A DNA stretch of 64,000 nt from Corbicula japonica (lineage: Eukaryota > Mollusca > Bivalvia > Venerida > Cyrenidae). Shown here one piece after another: positions 53,855 through 64,000 of the stretch (positions are counted from its first letter, which is position 1; every line of letters begins with the position of its first letter). The notes beneath the pieces are model-generated. The model ran no database searches. It saw only the letters and a program-made list of their open reading frames with translations, and was not told the DNA's origin. The stretch is from NCBI GenBank assembly GCA_038501625.1, contig JAZAYU010000034.1:4544967-4608966 (forward strand), written 5' to 3'. A program made the translations under genes and the position numbers.

Positions 53855-55284
53855 GTTTCTGGCAATGACTCAAAGTGCTATGCACAAGAACCATAACTCT
53901 ACCTTCTTTCGTGTTTTAGTTATTTCCCTTTGGTTTATTTTACAGAGCATTTCTTGTGTGGAGCGTAACTTTGTCCGCAGGTTCAAATGACTCCAAACTT
54001 GGTATGCATGTTTCTTGCAATGACTCGAAGTGCATTGCACAAGAACCGTAACTCTACCTTGTTCCATTTTTGAATTAATTTTCTTTGATTTTTATAGAGC
54101 ATTTCTTGTTAGGAGCGTAACAATGTCACAATATGTTTCAAATGACTCCAAACTTGGTATGCATGTTTCATAAAAGCAGTGTTAAGTATGCTTTGCGACA
54201 ATATTGCTCATATTTTGTCCCATTAATGTCGTTAAATTATTCCCCTTTGATTGACTTTATAGAGCATTTCTTGTCATTCTTTTAAATTATTCCCCTGGAT
54301 TGATTTTAGTGCCTTTCTTGCCAAGGGCATAACTTGTCATGCATTTTTCTTGCAATCAGACAATTAAAAGGTTATTTTATACACTGCAACTCCATTATAT
54401 CGCGGACCTCGGGGTCCAAGCATTATCAATGAGAATTCATTTGTTTTGGCTGTCAGTTGCATGTATATCGCGATGTTGCGTAATTAACACACCGTGAAAT
54501 CTACGGGTCCATCAGGGAGTACGTTCCGTGCTGGACAATTTTTTTAAAACAACTTTATTCAATAATATATTAAGATTAATTTTTAATAAAAAGAAATTAA
54601 TTAATGTACAAACAAAGATCGCCGTCATATATTTCCAATGGTGCCGTATTATTGTTTTCGGTACTTTCAACTGATCGACAATCTGTTGGTCGGTCTTGGT
54701 TTGCGATGTCAGTTGGTCGTCATCCGTCGTTTACCGGCTTGGTTATGTCGATGAGCAGGTAATGTCAAAACAATAAACTGTTTTGAGGTTTCCTGCTCAA
54801 AGTCAATTATGGTTAGCAAGTTGCATAAATTGTCGCTAATTTGCGGTTTGTCTCGTGAATGAAATTCTGCCAGAACCGTATCAGCTTGGTGTTTTTCGTG
54901 CCTATTGTTCGTCACAATGGGGGTTTCATGTCAAATCAAAAGCAACAGAATTGATAATAAACCTTTCATTTATTTTCATACATTTGATGTTAAATTGTAT
55001 CTGTTGGTGAAAGTGTACATCGCCTTTTAAATCCCTGCATACAAAATGTAATAAACAGCATTCGCTGAAAATGATGTAATGCGACACGAAAAAAGCGTGC
55101 GTTTCGTGAATTTGTCGCCAACGTTGATTTAATCATTTGATCTTTTTTACCACCCGGGAAGAATGAACAAACGTACATTGTAAATTGGGATCCACGGACC
55201 AAGCGCGATATATTGGATAACATTTTTTATGTCTACTAACAAAAATTTCATTAGGCGATACATCCGACTCGCGGAGCTCTAGTT
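53855..55284. mobile_element. Satellite-bearing element, reverse orientation, second copy
   Basis: Relates to 18848-19857 in complement: CATGTTTCTGGCAATGACTC, GTGCATTGCACAAGAACC and TTTCTTTGATT units of about 150 bp (about four, 53860-54340), ending GGCGATACATCCGACTCGCG, GAGCTCTAGTT. Its far end is lost in the GCGT block. About 840 bp (54379-55216) with no counterpart in the first copy is inserted near the end. Confidence 0.72.
54379..55216. mobile_element. Possible pogo/Tigger-like insertion
   Basis: Starts after TTTTA with TACACTGCAACTCCATTATA, then TCGCGGACC; the other end is GGACCAAGCGCGATATATTG. The ends are inverted (ATATCGCG core) and TA-adjacent. No transposase frame longer than about 70 codons. 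Confidence 0.45.
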
Positions 55285-55629
55285 TATTTTATTTGTTTAT
55301 CAACTCAAACCAACAAATGTTTTTGTTGTTGGGATTGGGTGGGAATTCAGGCACCTATCCATCACACCCCACCTGTATTTCTTTTTTTTTTTACTTTTAT
55401 TTCTTCAAACGCGCACCAATCAAAACTTTTTTGGTGGTGGTGGTTGGGAAAAATCATTGGTACCACCTCTGCCCTTCCATTTTTTATTCCCCGCCGCGTA
55501 GCGGGAGTGGGGTATAGGAATGGTCTTTGTCCATCCGTCTGTCTGTCCGTCCCTCCTACCATCCGTGAATAGTTGTTTTGACCCATATGTCCAGCTTCGC
55601 TGTTGCTACACTTTGCCCATGTCAACTGG

Positions 55630-55865
55630 AAGGCGAAAAGACGAAAAAACGCCAAGCCAAAACACGAAATAACGCCGAGCGAAAAGACGCCAAGCGAAAT
55701 AACAAAAAAACGCCGAGTGAAAAGACGCCACGCGAAAAGACGAAATTACGAAAAGACACCACGCGAAAAGACGAAATAACGAAAAGACGCCACGCAAAAA
55801 GACGAAATGAAGCAAAAATGCCAAGCGAAGTAATGAAAAGACGCCACGCCAAAATACGAAATAAT
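55630..55865. repeat. CGCCACGCGAAAAGACG block, third copy
   Basis: Same words and orientation as 53155-53350, ending against a truncated family A MITE. Preceded at 55480-55560 by GCGGGAGTGGGGTATAGG and GTCTGTCTGTCCGTCC. Confidence 0.78.
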
Positions 55866-55867
55866 AA

Positions 55868-56115
55868 TAAAAAAAGTGAACAGTGTAGATCTTGTTCAGA
55901 TGGCACAGATGTCCTGGACTGAAGGTTATAAAGCTTAGATTGGAAACCAGTCTCAAATCTCAAGCATCTGATTGGCTGAAATGGCGACAGGTCGCCATTT
56001 CAGCCAATCAGATGCTTGAGATTTGAGACTGGTTTCCATGCTCAGTTTTATAACCTTGGGCACTGGCTAATCTGGATCTACACTGTTCGCAGATGCCATA
56101 AGGAAAGCGTTAAAA
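55868..56115. mobile_element. MITE family A split by a family B copy
   Basis: GTGAACAGTGTAGATCTTG to about 55918, then a family B element, then CTGGCTAATCTGGATCTAC and AAGGAAAGCGTTAA. The left terminus is replaced by the CGAAAA repeat block. Confidence 0.78.
55919..56061. mobile_element. MITE family B copy inserted in family A
   Basis: CTGAAGGTTATAAAGCTTAG to ATAACCTTGGGC with family A sequence on both sides. Confidence 0.9.
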
Positions 56116-56610
56116 GAAGACCTAATTCCAGCTTCTTTAGATCACTGTCAACTATATTGAATGGTTACTCTACAAACTGAAATCAAAATTTACATTATTA
56201 CCTATTCTTTGAAAACATGGAAAGCACCCAGCCAGAATAACTAAAAGTCTGTAATGGCCCAATGCAAAAATTCTGTTAAAGATCTGCTTGAAATTTTTTG
56301 TTATTTCACACCCAGCCAGCTGTGAAATTATTTTTTCATGTTACTAAAATGCCTACTTTTATAATGTAAAATTAACCTTTTTGCCTTAGCAATTCAAAAA
56401 AGCAATTTACAACATTATTCATAATACTAATAAATAATAAAAAATGAAAAGTCATTTTACACTTTTGATCATTTCACATAATAAATGCATTTTAAATAGG
56501 TTATACAATGCGCTAACCTCATGACATATAATTATAGGGGGCAGGTTGTTCCCATAACACTATTGAGCATGATTAGTCACCATAATGCAGTAACCGTATA
56601 ACTCCTTATT

Positions 56611-56782
56611 TTAACCCTTTCCTCCATATATACGCCTTTTTACACATGTGCAACCAGTGTGGAAATAACCTAAGGAATCAAACAGCGAACAGTTTAGATC
56701 CTGATCAGAAGGCACGGATGTGCCGGCTGATCTGGATCTAAACTGTTCGCTCATGCAATAAAGGTGTATCTATAGAGGTTAA
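56611..56782. mobile_element. MITE family A, first palindrome deleted
   Basis: TTAACCCTTTCCTCCATATA, then ACCAGTGTGGAAATAACC; ends CTATAGAGGTTAA. Confidence 0.83.
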
Positions 56783-57047
56783 TGGTACATGTACTTATAT
56801 TGTTATTGCACTCAGCTGGCAGATTCAGAGCTATACTACAAGTCATGGACGGCTCCAGGATTTGCTGTTAAAGGGGGGGTGTACCTCTAAACACAACCAA
56901 ATTTGCATCTTTTAAAAGAGTTAATGGACACTGGAGGTCATTCCCAAACAAGCAACTTACTATTTTTATTCTAAAACATTTTTTTCTGTTTTATTGTAGT
57001 CATCATGTTTTCACAGATACTGACAATAAAATTTAACCAGAACAATT

Positions 57048-57280
57048 TTAACCCTTTCTTCCATATAGACACATTTTTACGCATGTGGGACCAGTGTAGA
57101 TCCAGATGAGCCCGCACATCCGTGCTATCAGATCACTATCTGCACTGGTCACTTTTTGATCAGAAATAACCTAACAAATCATAAAGCGAACAGTGCAGAT
57201 CCTGATCAGATGTACCGGCTGACCTGGATCTACACTGTTCGCCCACACAATAAAGGTGTGTCTATGGAGGAAAGGGTTAA
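57048..57280. mobile_element. MITE family A copy
   Basis: TTAACCCTTTCTTCCATATA to CTATGGAGGAAAGGGTTAA; arm GATCCTGATCAGATGTACC shortened. Confidence 0.87.
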
Positions 57281-57426
57281 ACGGAGTGCAGGCCTCGTTA
57301 CTAGTCGTATCTCATTCATTTGAAACTATCACAATTGAAACAGTTTTCATTCCACTGTAGTTTTGAAATGGAAAAATAGTTTGGAAAAAAAACTTAAGAA
57401 TTAAATGTATTGCTTCATATGGGTAT

Positions 57427-57727
57427 GTCAGAGCCCCTAAGGTGACATTCAGCATACTTTGTTTTCATTTTCCATACTTTTTTTAAGGATTAGTTATTAT
57501 TTTGTTTAAACGAAAAAATAGGATTCCTTATTTCTTTTTGTTTAAATGAAATAATAGGATTCGTTATTTCGTTTAAACGAAATATTATTTTGTTTAAACA
57601 AAATAACAAATCCTATTATTTTGTTTAAACGAAATATTATTTCGTTTAAACGAAATAACGAATCCTTAAAAAAGTATGGAAAATGAAAAAAAAAAAGAAT
57701 GCTAAATGTCACCTTAGGGGCTCTGAC
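57427..57727. mobile_element. Foldback MITE with GTTTAAAC core
   Basis: Arms of about 65 bp: GTCAGAGCCCCTAAGGTGAC at left, complement GTCACCTTAGGGGCTCTGAC at right. The middle is a string of TTTCGTTTAAACGAAATA units, each itself palindromic. No ORF. Confidence 0.82.
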
Positions 57728-57729
57728 GG

Positions 57730-58700
57730 TATGCATAACAGTTGAGTTGTTTAAAGCCATAGAGAAGCTCCACTCAAATTATTTTCAAGAAAAGCTCCAC
57801 TCAAATTATTTTCAAACACCAATAAACTTAACAAATTACCAATTCAATAGTTAAGTGTACTAATTATTCACCAGTGTGAAAGGTTATAAGCATTCATTCA
57901 CATTATCAAACAGCCTCGAAAATTTGTTTAACTTTGCAAATTGCACTGCATTATTGTTTAAATGACCTCAATAATGAATCACAGCATAAATAATAAAGTT
58001 GCGAAAATCAAACGCCCATTTTCATTCATTCACAACTCCAGTCTATGTCAGTTAAATAGCTATTCATAGCTAATGTTGTATTGTTGTTATATACTCTAAC
58101 AATAAGTCAAGTTTGAATTAAACAGAAATGAAGAAAAATAAAAATACCAAACCATTTGAATTTGAATTTTAATAGCAAATTTTAGTGAGAATACTCAAAT
58201 TGTTTGATTTCTTATTTATTACTCCGAGTATTATTTTACAACATTTTTCAACAAAGACTAAGAGCGTACTAAACTGCCCTTACATACTATGGCCTTAACA
58301 CATTCTTTATATACAGGCATGACTTTACACTTGTCTTTGAATACTTCACTGAGAGTTAAATTTTTCTTTCAATTGGATACATTCAACAACATAAACAAAT
58401 ACGACAAACCACGGTATTCATTAATAGAAAATGTTTTTGTGTCCTTATACAAAATGATTTGAAAAGCATGTAAGTATGCCGGCCCAGGCTGTTGTGTCAT
58501 GGTTTTACACTGAAATTCAATATTAAAATGATGTTTACATTTGTTTAATTTCAAGAGGTAAAAGACATATTACATAATAGGTGGTAACATTTAAAGTCGT
58601 CTGTTTCAAAGTATCCTGTTCATAATCTGTGTTTATATAAAAACAATCATTCTTGTATAAAAATGAGGGCTTTTACTAAACTAGCTGTATGATTTTAATC
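57730..58700. other. AT-rich stretch, no feature recognised
   Basis: Contains a 28-base direct repeat near 57765 and 57795 (AGCTCCACTCAAATTATTTT) and nothing else identifiable. Confidence 0.45.
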
Positions 58701-58705
58701 CATTG

Positions 58706-58850
58706 CCCAAGGTTATAAAACTGAGCATGGAAACCAGTATCAAATCTCAAGCATCTGATTGGCTGAAATGGCGACCAGTCGCCATTTCAGCCAATCAGAT
58801 CCTTGAGATTTGAGACTGGTTTCCAATCTCAGTTTTATAACCTTCAACCC
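58706..58850. mobile_element. MITE family B copy
   Basis: CCCAAGGTTATAAAACTGAG to TATAACCTTCAACCC; GGCGACCAGTCGCC centre. Confidence 0.9.
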
Positions 58851-59535
58851 AGGTCTGTCTTGATTTATTTTTTTTAATTGTAGATTATGATACAGTGGAA
58901 TTGCAGTAACTCAAAATGGAATAACGCAAAATGATGGTTTAGTTTGAAGTTGGCTGCCAGTCCCGTCTGTTTTCCTCATTTATTTATTTAACTTAAGAAA
59001 AGTCTGCCATTAAAACAGTTGTTATGCATGATTATTCCATATAGTTCCATAAAAATTTCAAAATTTAAAGCCCAATGATGCAAAGAAATAATATAAACTA
59101 ACTTAAATATCCATTTTTTCAAATTATCTCCCTTTTTAATAAAAAAAATAACAAAATCAAACACAATCAGGTTTATTCTCCTTTTTTCTATGTTTCTAAA
59201 TACTTAACAGATGACTTCAAAGTTAAACATATTGGTGATCGAATTCCTCCTGATATTTTAATTCACTGACATCATTTATGTACTAGGAGTTTTCCATGTT
59301 ATTTCTATCAAGTTTTCATTTTTTGCTAAGTATACTATATTTTAGATCAACAACTCAGATATTATTCATGTTAACATTGCAATTGATCTCAATCAATCTC
59401 CAACTAAACCGGTTTATTTAAGTCCAATTAGCATTTACATATTCACAGCTAGATATTATAGAATAATGTTTACAAGATATGTGTTGATTTGTTATAGGTT
59501 TTGCATTTTTTCATAAATTTCAGAGTTCTGGTGTA
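58851..59535. other. AT-rich stretch, no feature recognised
   Basis: Long A and T runs; no splice-supported ORF, inverted repeat or RNA gene seen. Confidence 0.45.
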
Positions 59536-59539
59536 TTAT

Positions 59540-59752
59540 AGCTTTTTTACCCCCAATGAATATGACTGTTATCCATGGGCAAACAGTGTAGATCGAAATC
59601 AGCTGAGCAGGATGTGCACTATTCGCTATTAGATTCATGGGAATATTTCTGACTGGTGTTGATACAGATTAGACGGCATGGATGTGACAGCTGATCTGGA
59701 TCTAAAATGGTCGCACATGTGGTAAAACCTGTATACATAGATTAAAGGGAAA
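59540..59752. mobile_element. MITE family A, highly diverged
   Basis: CCCCCAATGAATATGACTGT at left; GATCTGGATCTAAAATGGTC at right. Fragments of the same family also lie at 60020-60108 and 60690-60866. Confidence 0.55.
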
Positions 59753-60109
59753 GTATTTTCTTTTGATTAAGTGAATGTTAGGTAATTTGAGCATTATTTC
59801 ATCTTGGCATGCAAAAATAAAAACAGCTACATATTTAATAACGCATTTTCTTGCTAAAATCTGGCTGTCAAAAAGTATTTTTCCTCAAAATAACTTCTAA
59901 AATTTCAGCCTATTTCTGCCCTTTTAAAAAGTTTGCATCCCCTTAATATGGAATGTTCGCAGCACCACACAAAGCTCTAACAATACTTAAAGTCTGAAAC
60001 ATGTACAACAAACATTTTGGGCATTTTAGAGCAGTGTGCACTGCATCTGTGGATCTACACTGGTGGCACCTGGAAAACAAGGCGTATCTATGGAGTTAAC
60101 TGTTAATAT

Positions 60110-61560
60110 CAGTTAATATCAGTTAATATTCATTTCAACACATCTGTGCATCCTATGATAACCATTTACATTAATCTCAATTGCTGCAGTTGGTAATTTA
60201 TTGTTATTGCAAAAATCAGTATTATTTATTAACATTAAACGTAACTGTTGTATAACTGGTAACTTTTAACAGCCAGTAATATTTCTTTACTTTTGAGCAT
60301 TCATGCAGGTCCGAAATGGTTTCCTGAGTTGACAGTTTGTATCAACTCCAAAAAATGTAGACCCTGATCTAATTTGATACAGTGCTTGCCACTGCGAGCT
60401 TTAATCAGTCACAAATATGATTTAATTAGAATTTGGTTTTAAAAAAATCAAAATACACACTCACATATATTATGGGTTATACATTATCAAATTTTAACAT
60501 CATCTTAAGAAGGCATTAAAACTAAATAAATTTACATTCCCTATTTTACAAAAAAAATCAAAGCAAAAGGTTTTTAAGTACATTCAGAACAAACGAGCAA
60601 GAGAAAATGTATAATGAGGGTACTTGCACAATATGAATTTAATTGATAAGTTGATTGCGATCCCATATATTATAATGCATTGTATCACATGCCAACATTG
60701 TAGATCCAGATCAGCCAACACATCCATGCCATCTGATCAGGATCTGCACTGTTCCCTTTTTGGTCAGATCAAAATAACCTATTAAAACAAAAACTGAACA
60801 CAGATGTGCCAGCTAAAAATGGGCCATGGGATAACAGCCATATATCCCATGTAGTAAAGTGTTAATAAGGACAACACTTAATGACAATTCTATTACCAGG
60901 GCATAGCTGACAATGTCAGTATGGTCTACACCTTTATTCATTCAAAACATTCCTGCAGAACATCCCTACGGACTTTGAATTGAACCCTCTGTTTCGAAAG
61001 AAATATGTGCATGTAAGGATAAGGATAAATTCGCGGGTTAATAGCTGACTATGGCAGAACTGCCTTAAGGGGTGTTCTTATTAACCTTATCCTATATGTC
61101 AACTTTTCTCCAATTTATGGCTTTATCATCAAAGAAAAATCAAGGGACATAATCCTTAATTACCTGTTTCAAATATCTCCAACTTAGCTACGTTTGGAGG
61201 GTATCTCTTATACTTGCATATTATACAGATTTATGTGTCATAAATTAGTGTCTGTTCTTTGATAAAAAATAAACATTTGGTTTGGAAGGTCAAACTGTCT
61301 GACAGCCTTTATTAAAGACACTTAACTAAATCAAAGCTTCAAAAAGGCAAAGGTATGATAAAGTGGAACAGCTCTAAAGAGTAATGAAACAGGTATTACT
61401 GGAAACTTTGATAAATCACAGGACGGTACAGATGGTACCCTGTACTATTTGTTTTTCTCGTTTGTTCTTTTCCGTATCCCTCCTTCTTGATGACATATAT
61501 ATGGAATGCAATTGACTTTTTAAAAGTTAAGAGAATAAATAAAATCACACCAAATTTATC
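60110..61560. other. Mostly unannotatable flank
   Basis: Apart from the family A fragment at 60690-60866, there is no recognisable element. The segment 60950-61080 has higher GC but no exon consensus. Confidence 0.4.
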
Positions 61561-61562
61561 TA

Positions 61563-61681
61563 GGTCCAAGATCATAAAACTGAGATTGGAGACCAGTCTC
61601 AAATCTCAAGCATCTGATTGGCTGAAATGGCAGCTGGTCTTTGAGACTGAACTCCAGTTTGAGTTTTATGACCTTGGACCC
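61563..61681. mobile_element. MITE family B, centre deleted
   Basis: GTCCAAGATCATAAAACTGA to ATGACCTTGGACC; the right inner arm is missing after GGCAGCTGGTC. Confidence 0.82.
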
Positions 61682-61764
61682 TGGACTTTATTTTATACAG
61701 AAACTAATAGTGTCCAATTTCTATTACAAATATAAACAATCTTAAAATTGTTCATTAAATAGTA

Positions 61765-61942
61765 CTTTATTTCTTTACTCCATAGATATGGCTGTGAACA
61801 GTGTAGATACAGATCTGTGAGCACATCCTTGCCATGTGATCAAGATCTACACTTTTTTGCTTTATGTTATTTCTGACCAAAAGCAAACAATGCAATGATC
61901 GCACATGCGATAAAACCAGATATTTATGTTAAGTAAAATAGT
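61765..61942. mobile_element. MITE family A, diverged and shortened
   Basis: CTTTACTCCATAGATATGG, then GAACAGTGTAGATACAGATC; ends TGTTAAGTAAAATAGTTAA. Confidence 0.6.
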
Positions 61943-62359
61943 TAAAAAATTAAATTTGGTTTTATCATTTACATTATAACTGGTAAGACTGAGTATTCTT
62001 GTACTTAATTAAAAATGTCTATTATTTCTTGCCAAAACTACTTTCAATGCATTATCATGAAAATTGTTAAAACACATTACCTCAAATTTCATGACTAAAC
62101 CTTATAAAGTGAAAAGTAAGGTTTTCTTGTGGTTACTCAGTTTTTTTAACAATGACCAGTGTCCTCTACTTGACCGCTGGTGTAATTAACAGTCCAGTGA
62201 CAAATTAACACCACCTTCAGAAGTTCAAACTTTAATTGAGTTTCAAGGGTCTAATTACTGTTAAAGCTGATACTGGCTTACCTCTCATACTGATTGAAAT
62301 GTAGGACAGTGAACTGCATGTTCTATGGTGCCAAATAGTTGAATAACTGACTTGTCTTA

Positions 62360-62656
62360 TACCATTTACTCCATATATAAAGTTTTACGGCATGTGTAAA
62401 CAGTGTAGATCCAGATCAGATGTCTGATCAAGATTTACACTATTTTCTTATTCGTCAGAAAATAACATAATAAATAAATAAAATAATAATGAATCAGAAA
62501 GCAAACAATGTAGATCCTGATCAGAGGGCATTGGTGATAGCAAATGCATAAAATCTTCCAAAAGAGCATTCAGTAATAACACTATTGTGCTGGTAGATCT
62601 GGAACTACACTGGTCGTATATGGAATAAAATACATATATATGTAGTAAAGGATTAA
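62360..62656. mobile_element. MITE family A copy sharing a TTAA with the next
   Basis: TTTACTCCATATATAAAG to TGTAGTAAAGGATTAA; the second palindrome is interrupted by about 50 bp near 62530-62580. Confidence 0.68.
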
Positions 62657-62890
62657 CCCTTTCCTCCATTATAAGACACACCTTAATTGTGTAGGCGAAC
62701 AGTGTAGGTCCAGATAAGATGGCACATCTGTGCGTCTGATCAGGATCTGCACTATTTGCTTTTTTATTTGTTAGGTTATTTCTGATAAAAATGCAACCAG
62801 TGCAGATCCTGATCAGATGGCACAGATGTGCCGGCTGATTTGGATATAGACTGGACGCACATGGGTAAAAATGTGTATATATGGAGGAAA
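62653..62890. mobile_element. MITE family A copy
   Basis: TTAACCCTTTCCTCCATTAT to ATATGGAGGAAAAA; its left TTAA is the right TTAA of the preceding copy. Confidence 0.82.
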
Positions 62891-63031
62891 AATATTGCGA
62901 AGATTTTTAAAAAAGTGACAATGTGGACTGTTTTAATAATACCTTTAGACAACTGTCATCCTAAATAAATTTAGAACTAAAAGAGTAATTTAAATTCATC
63001 ATTAAAACGTAAAAACTGTCAAAAAAGAACT

Positions 63032-63178
63032 GGGTTGAAGGTTATAAAGCTGAGATTGGAAACCAGTCTCAAATCTCAAGCATCTGATTGGCTGAAATGG
63101 CGACTGGTCGCCATTTCAGCCAATCAGATGCTTGAGATTTGAGACTGGTTTCCATGCTCAGTTTTATGACCTTGGGCA
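63032..63178. mobile_element. MITE family B copy
   Basis: GGGTTGAAGGTTATAAAGC to TATGACCTTGGGC; intact GGCGACTGGTCGCC loop. Confidence 0.9.
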
Positions 63179-63681
63179 CTGGCTGATCTGCATTAAAAAG
63201 GCAAAACATTAACATAAAAAATTACACCGGTAAGACCATAAACTATGATGTACGCACACAGTAGGTAGTCTAATAAAGACACAGACCAATAAAATCTTCA
63301 CCATTTTATTTATATGAAAACCAACACTACCATCAAAGACGATTTCAAACTGCCCTGTCAAACTGTGCGACAAATATATGGCTAATATCCGAACAAAAAC
63401 TGGCATGAATAGCCGAAAGACGGTATTTCATTACAAGATGTAGAACAAATTTGTATGAAAACGGATGAGTAATGACATGCGGGTTGTCTAATAACGTAAC
63501 AATACCTACATCGGGTGGAGTTCATGTTAAAAGAGAAACTTTACAAGACATTCCGACATCTCATTTGCCAACACCAACATTTTGTTAAATGAAAACGAAG
63601 AGCTTAATTGTAATAAGAGTAAGGTATCAGACAACTTAAAATTCAAGAGCGTAGATATAAGTACCATTAGTATAGCCCTGT

Positions 63682-63768
63682 GCCGAAAGTTATAAAACTG
63701 AGATTGGAAACCAGTCTCAAATCTCAAGCATCTGATTGGCTGAAATGGCGACCAATCAGATGCTTGAT
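63682..63768. mobile_element. MITE family B, truncated right half
   Basis: GCCGAAAGTTATAAAACTGA through GGCGACCAATCAGATGC, ending TTGATACC. Confidence 0.78.
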
Positions 63769-64000
63769 ACCTCTTTTTGTGTGCCATTCTATGTACAATT
63801 ATTATGTTTAGATATGCAGATCTATATTTTATAAAAAGAATATAGTCGTCTTATATACGAAATAAGTAGAAACGGTAAATACTCCCCAATTTTTAAATCG
63901 CTCATTTGCCCCTGGTTCTTTAAGCATGCTATGTTATTGTGTTCTTTGTATAGCAATTAACATTTTAACATGTTTACATTACATAATTTTATTAATATTT

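Noticed and set aside
53415..53990. Overlapping ORFs of 131-191 codons on the plus strand
   Set aside because: All three frames are open at once over a low-complexity block and give similar Phe/Arg repeats; composition artefact.
10576..62890. Regularly recurring palindromes as a CRISPR array or tRNA-derived SINE
   Set aside because: Copies are scattered at irregular distances with TTAA borders in a eukaryotic genome. No tRNA A/B boxes or spacers are seen.
63209..63406. Minus-strand ORF containing a hydrophobic MVKILLVCVFIRLPTVC start, possibly an ADAMTS signal peptide
   Set aside because: It lacks the early prodomain and has only weak donors, of which just one keeps phase 0. Could be chance.

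Overview
The window is eukaryotic nuclear DNA: AT-rich, with short coding exons bounded by GT/AG introns, and crowded with transposable elements. Gene content (a secreted animal haem peroxidase and an ADAMTS16/18-type metalloprotease) and repeat content (esterase-ORF1 CR1-like LINE, DIRS-order element, satellite-bearing elements resembling the pearl family of oysters) suggest a lophotrochozoan, most likely a bivalve mollusc. The species cannot be fixed from the sequence alone. LAYOUT: (1) 960-9449, plus strand: an animal haem peroxidase in 11 recognised exons with the stop codon. The 5' end (signal peptide) lies outside, and a short piece between exons 7 and 8 is unresolved. (2) 9450-14353: a tail-to-tail intergenic interval made mostly of MITEs. 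(3) 51645-14354, minus strand: an ADAMTS16/18-like gene in 21 exons whose phases all join, giving 1126 codons plus stop. It runs from the prodomain through furin site, zinc protease, disintegrin-like, TSP1, Cys-rich, spacer and five further TSP1 repeats to a C-terminal PLAC domain. Only the first exon(s), with signal peptide and early prodomain, were not found. (4) Its largest intron (24222-39605) holds a three-level nest. A hAT transposon (24897-39306, 8-bp target duplication CCTGGTCC on both sides) carries in its own first intron a DIRS-order tyrosine-recombinase retrotransposon (28001-38621), and a CR1-like LINE (32869-38608) sits 13 bp from the outer end of that element's A1 repeat. The hAT transposase splices to an open 648-residue protein. 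The DIRS element is dead: its reverse-transcriptase core is deleted, it has nonsense codons, and it carries a 466-bp tandem duplication. The LINE has an open ORF1 and one frameshift in ORF2. (5) 51646-64000: no convincing exon; MITEs, a satellite-bearing element, unusual CGAAAA/GCGT low-complexity blocks and inverted-repeat elements. REPEATS: two MITE families dominate. Family A (about 230-245 bp, termini TTAACCCTTTCCTCCATA and its complement) has over 40 full or partial copies, is built as an inverted repeat of two internal near-palindromes, and duplicates TTAA on insertion, as shown directly by one copy nested in another at 21574-22055. Family B is a nearly perfect 145-bp foldback with about 15 recognisable copies. 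Insertions of B into A, of A into A and of a satellite-bearing element into A give relative ages. The two host genes are independent; both products are predicted to be secreted. No operon, CRISPR array or rRNA is present, and I found no tRNA by eye.
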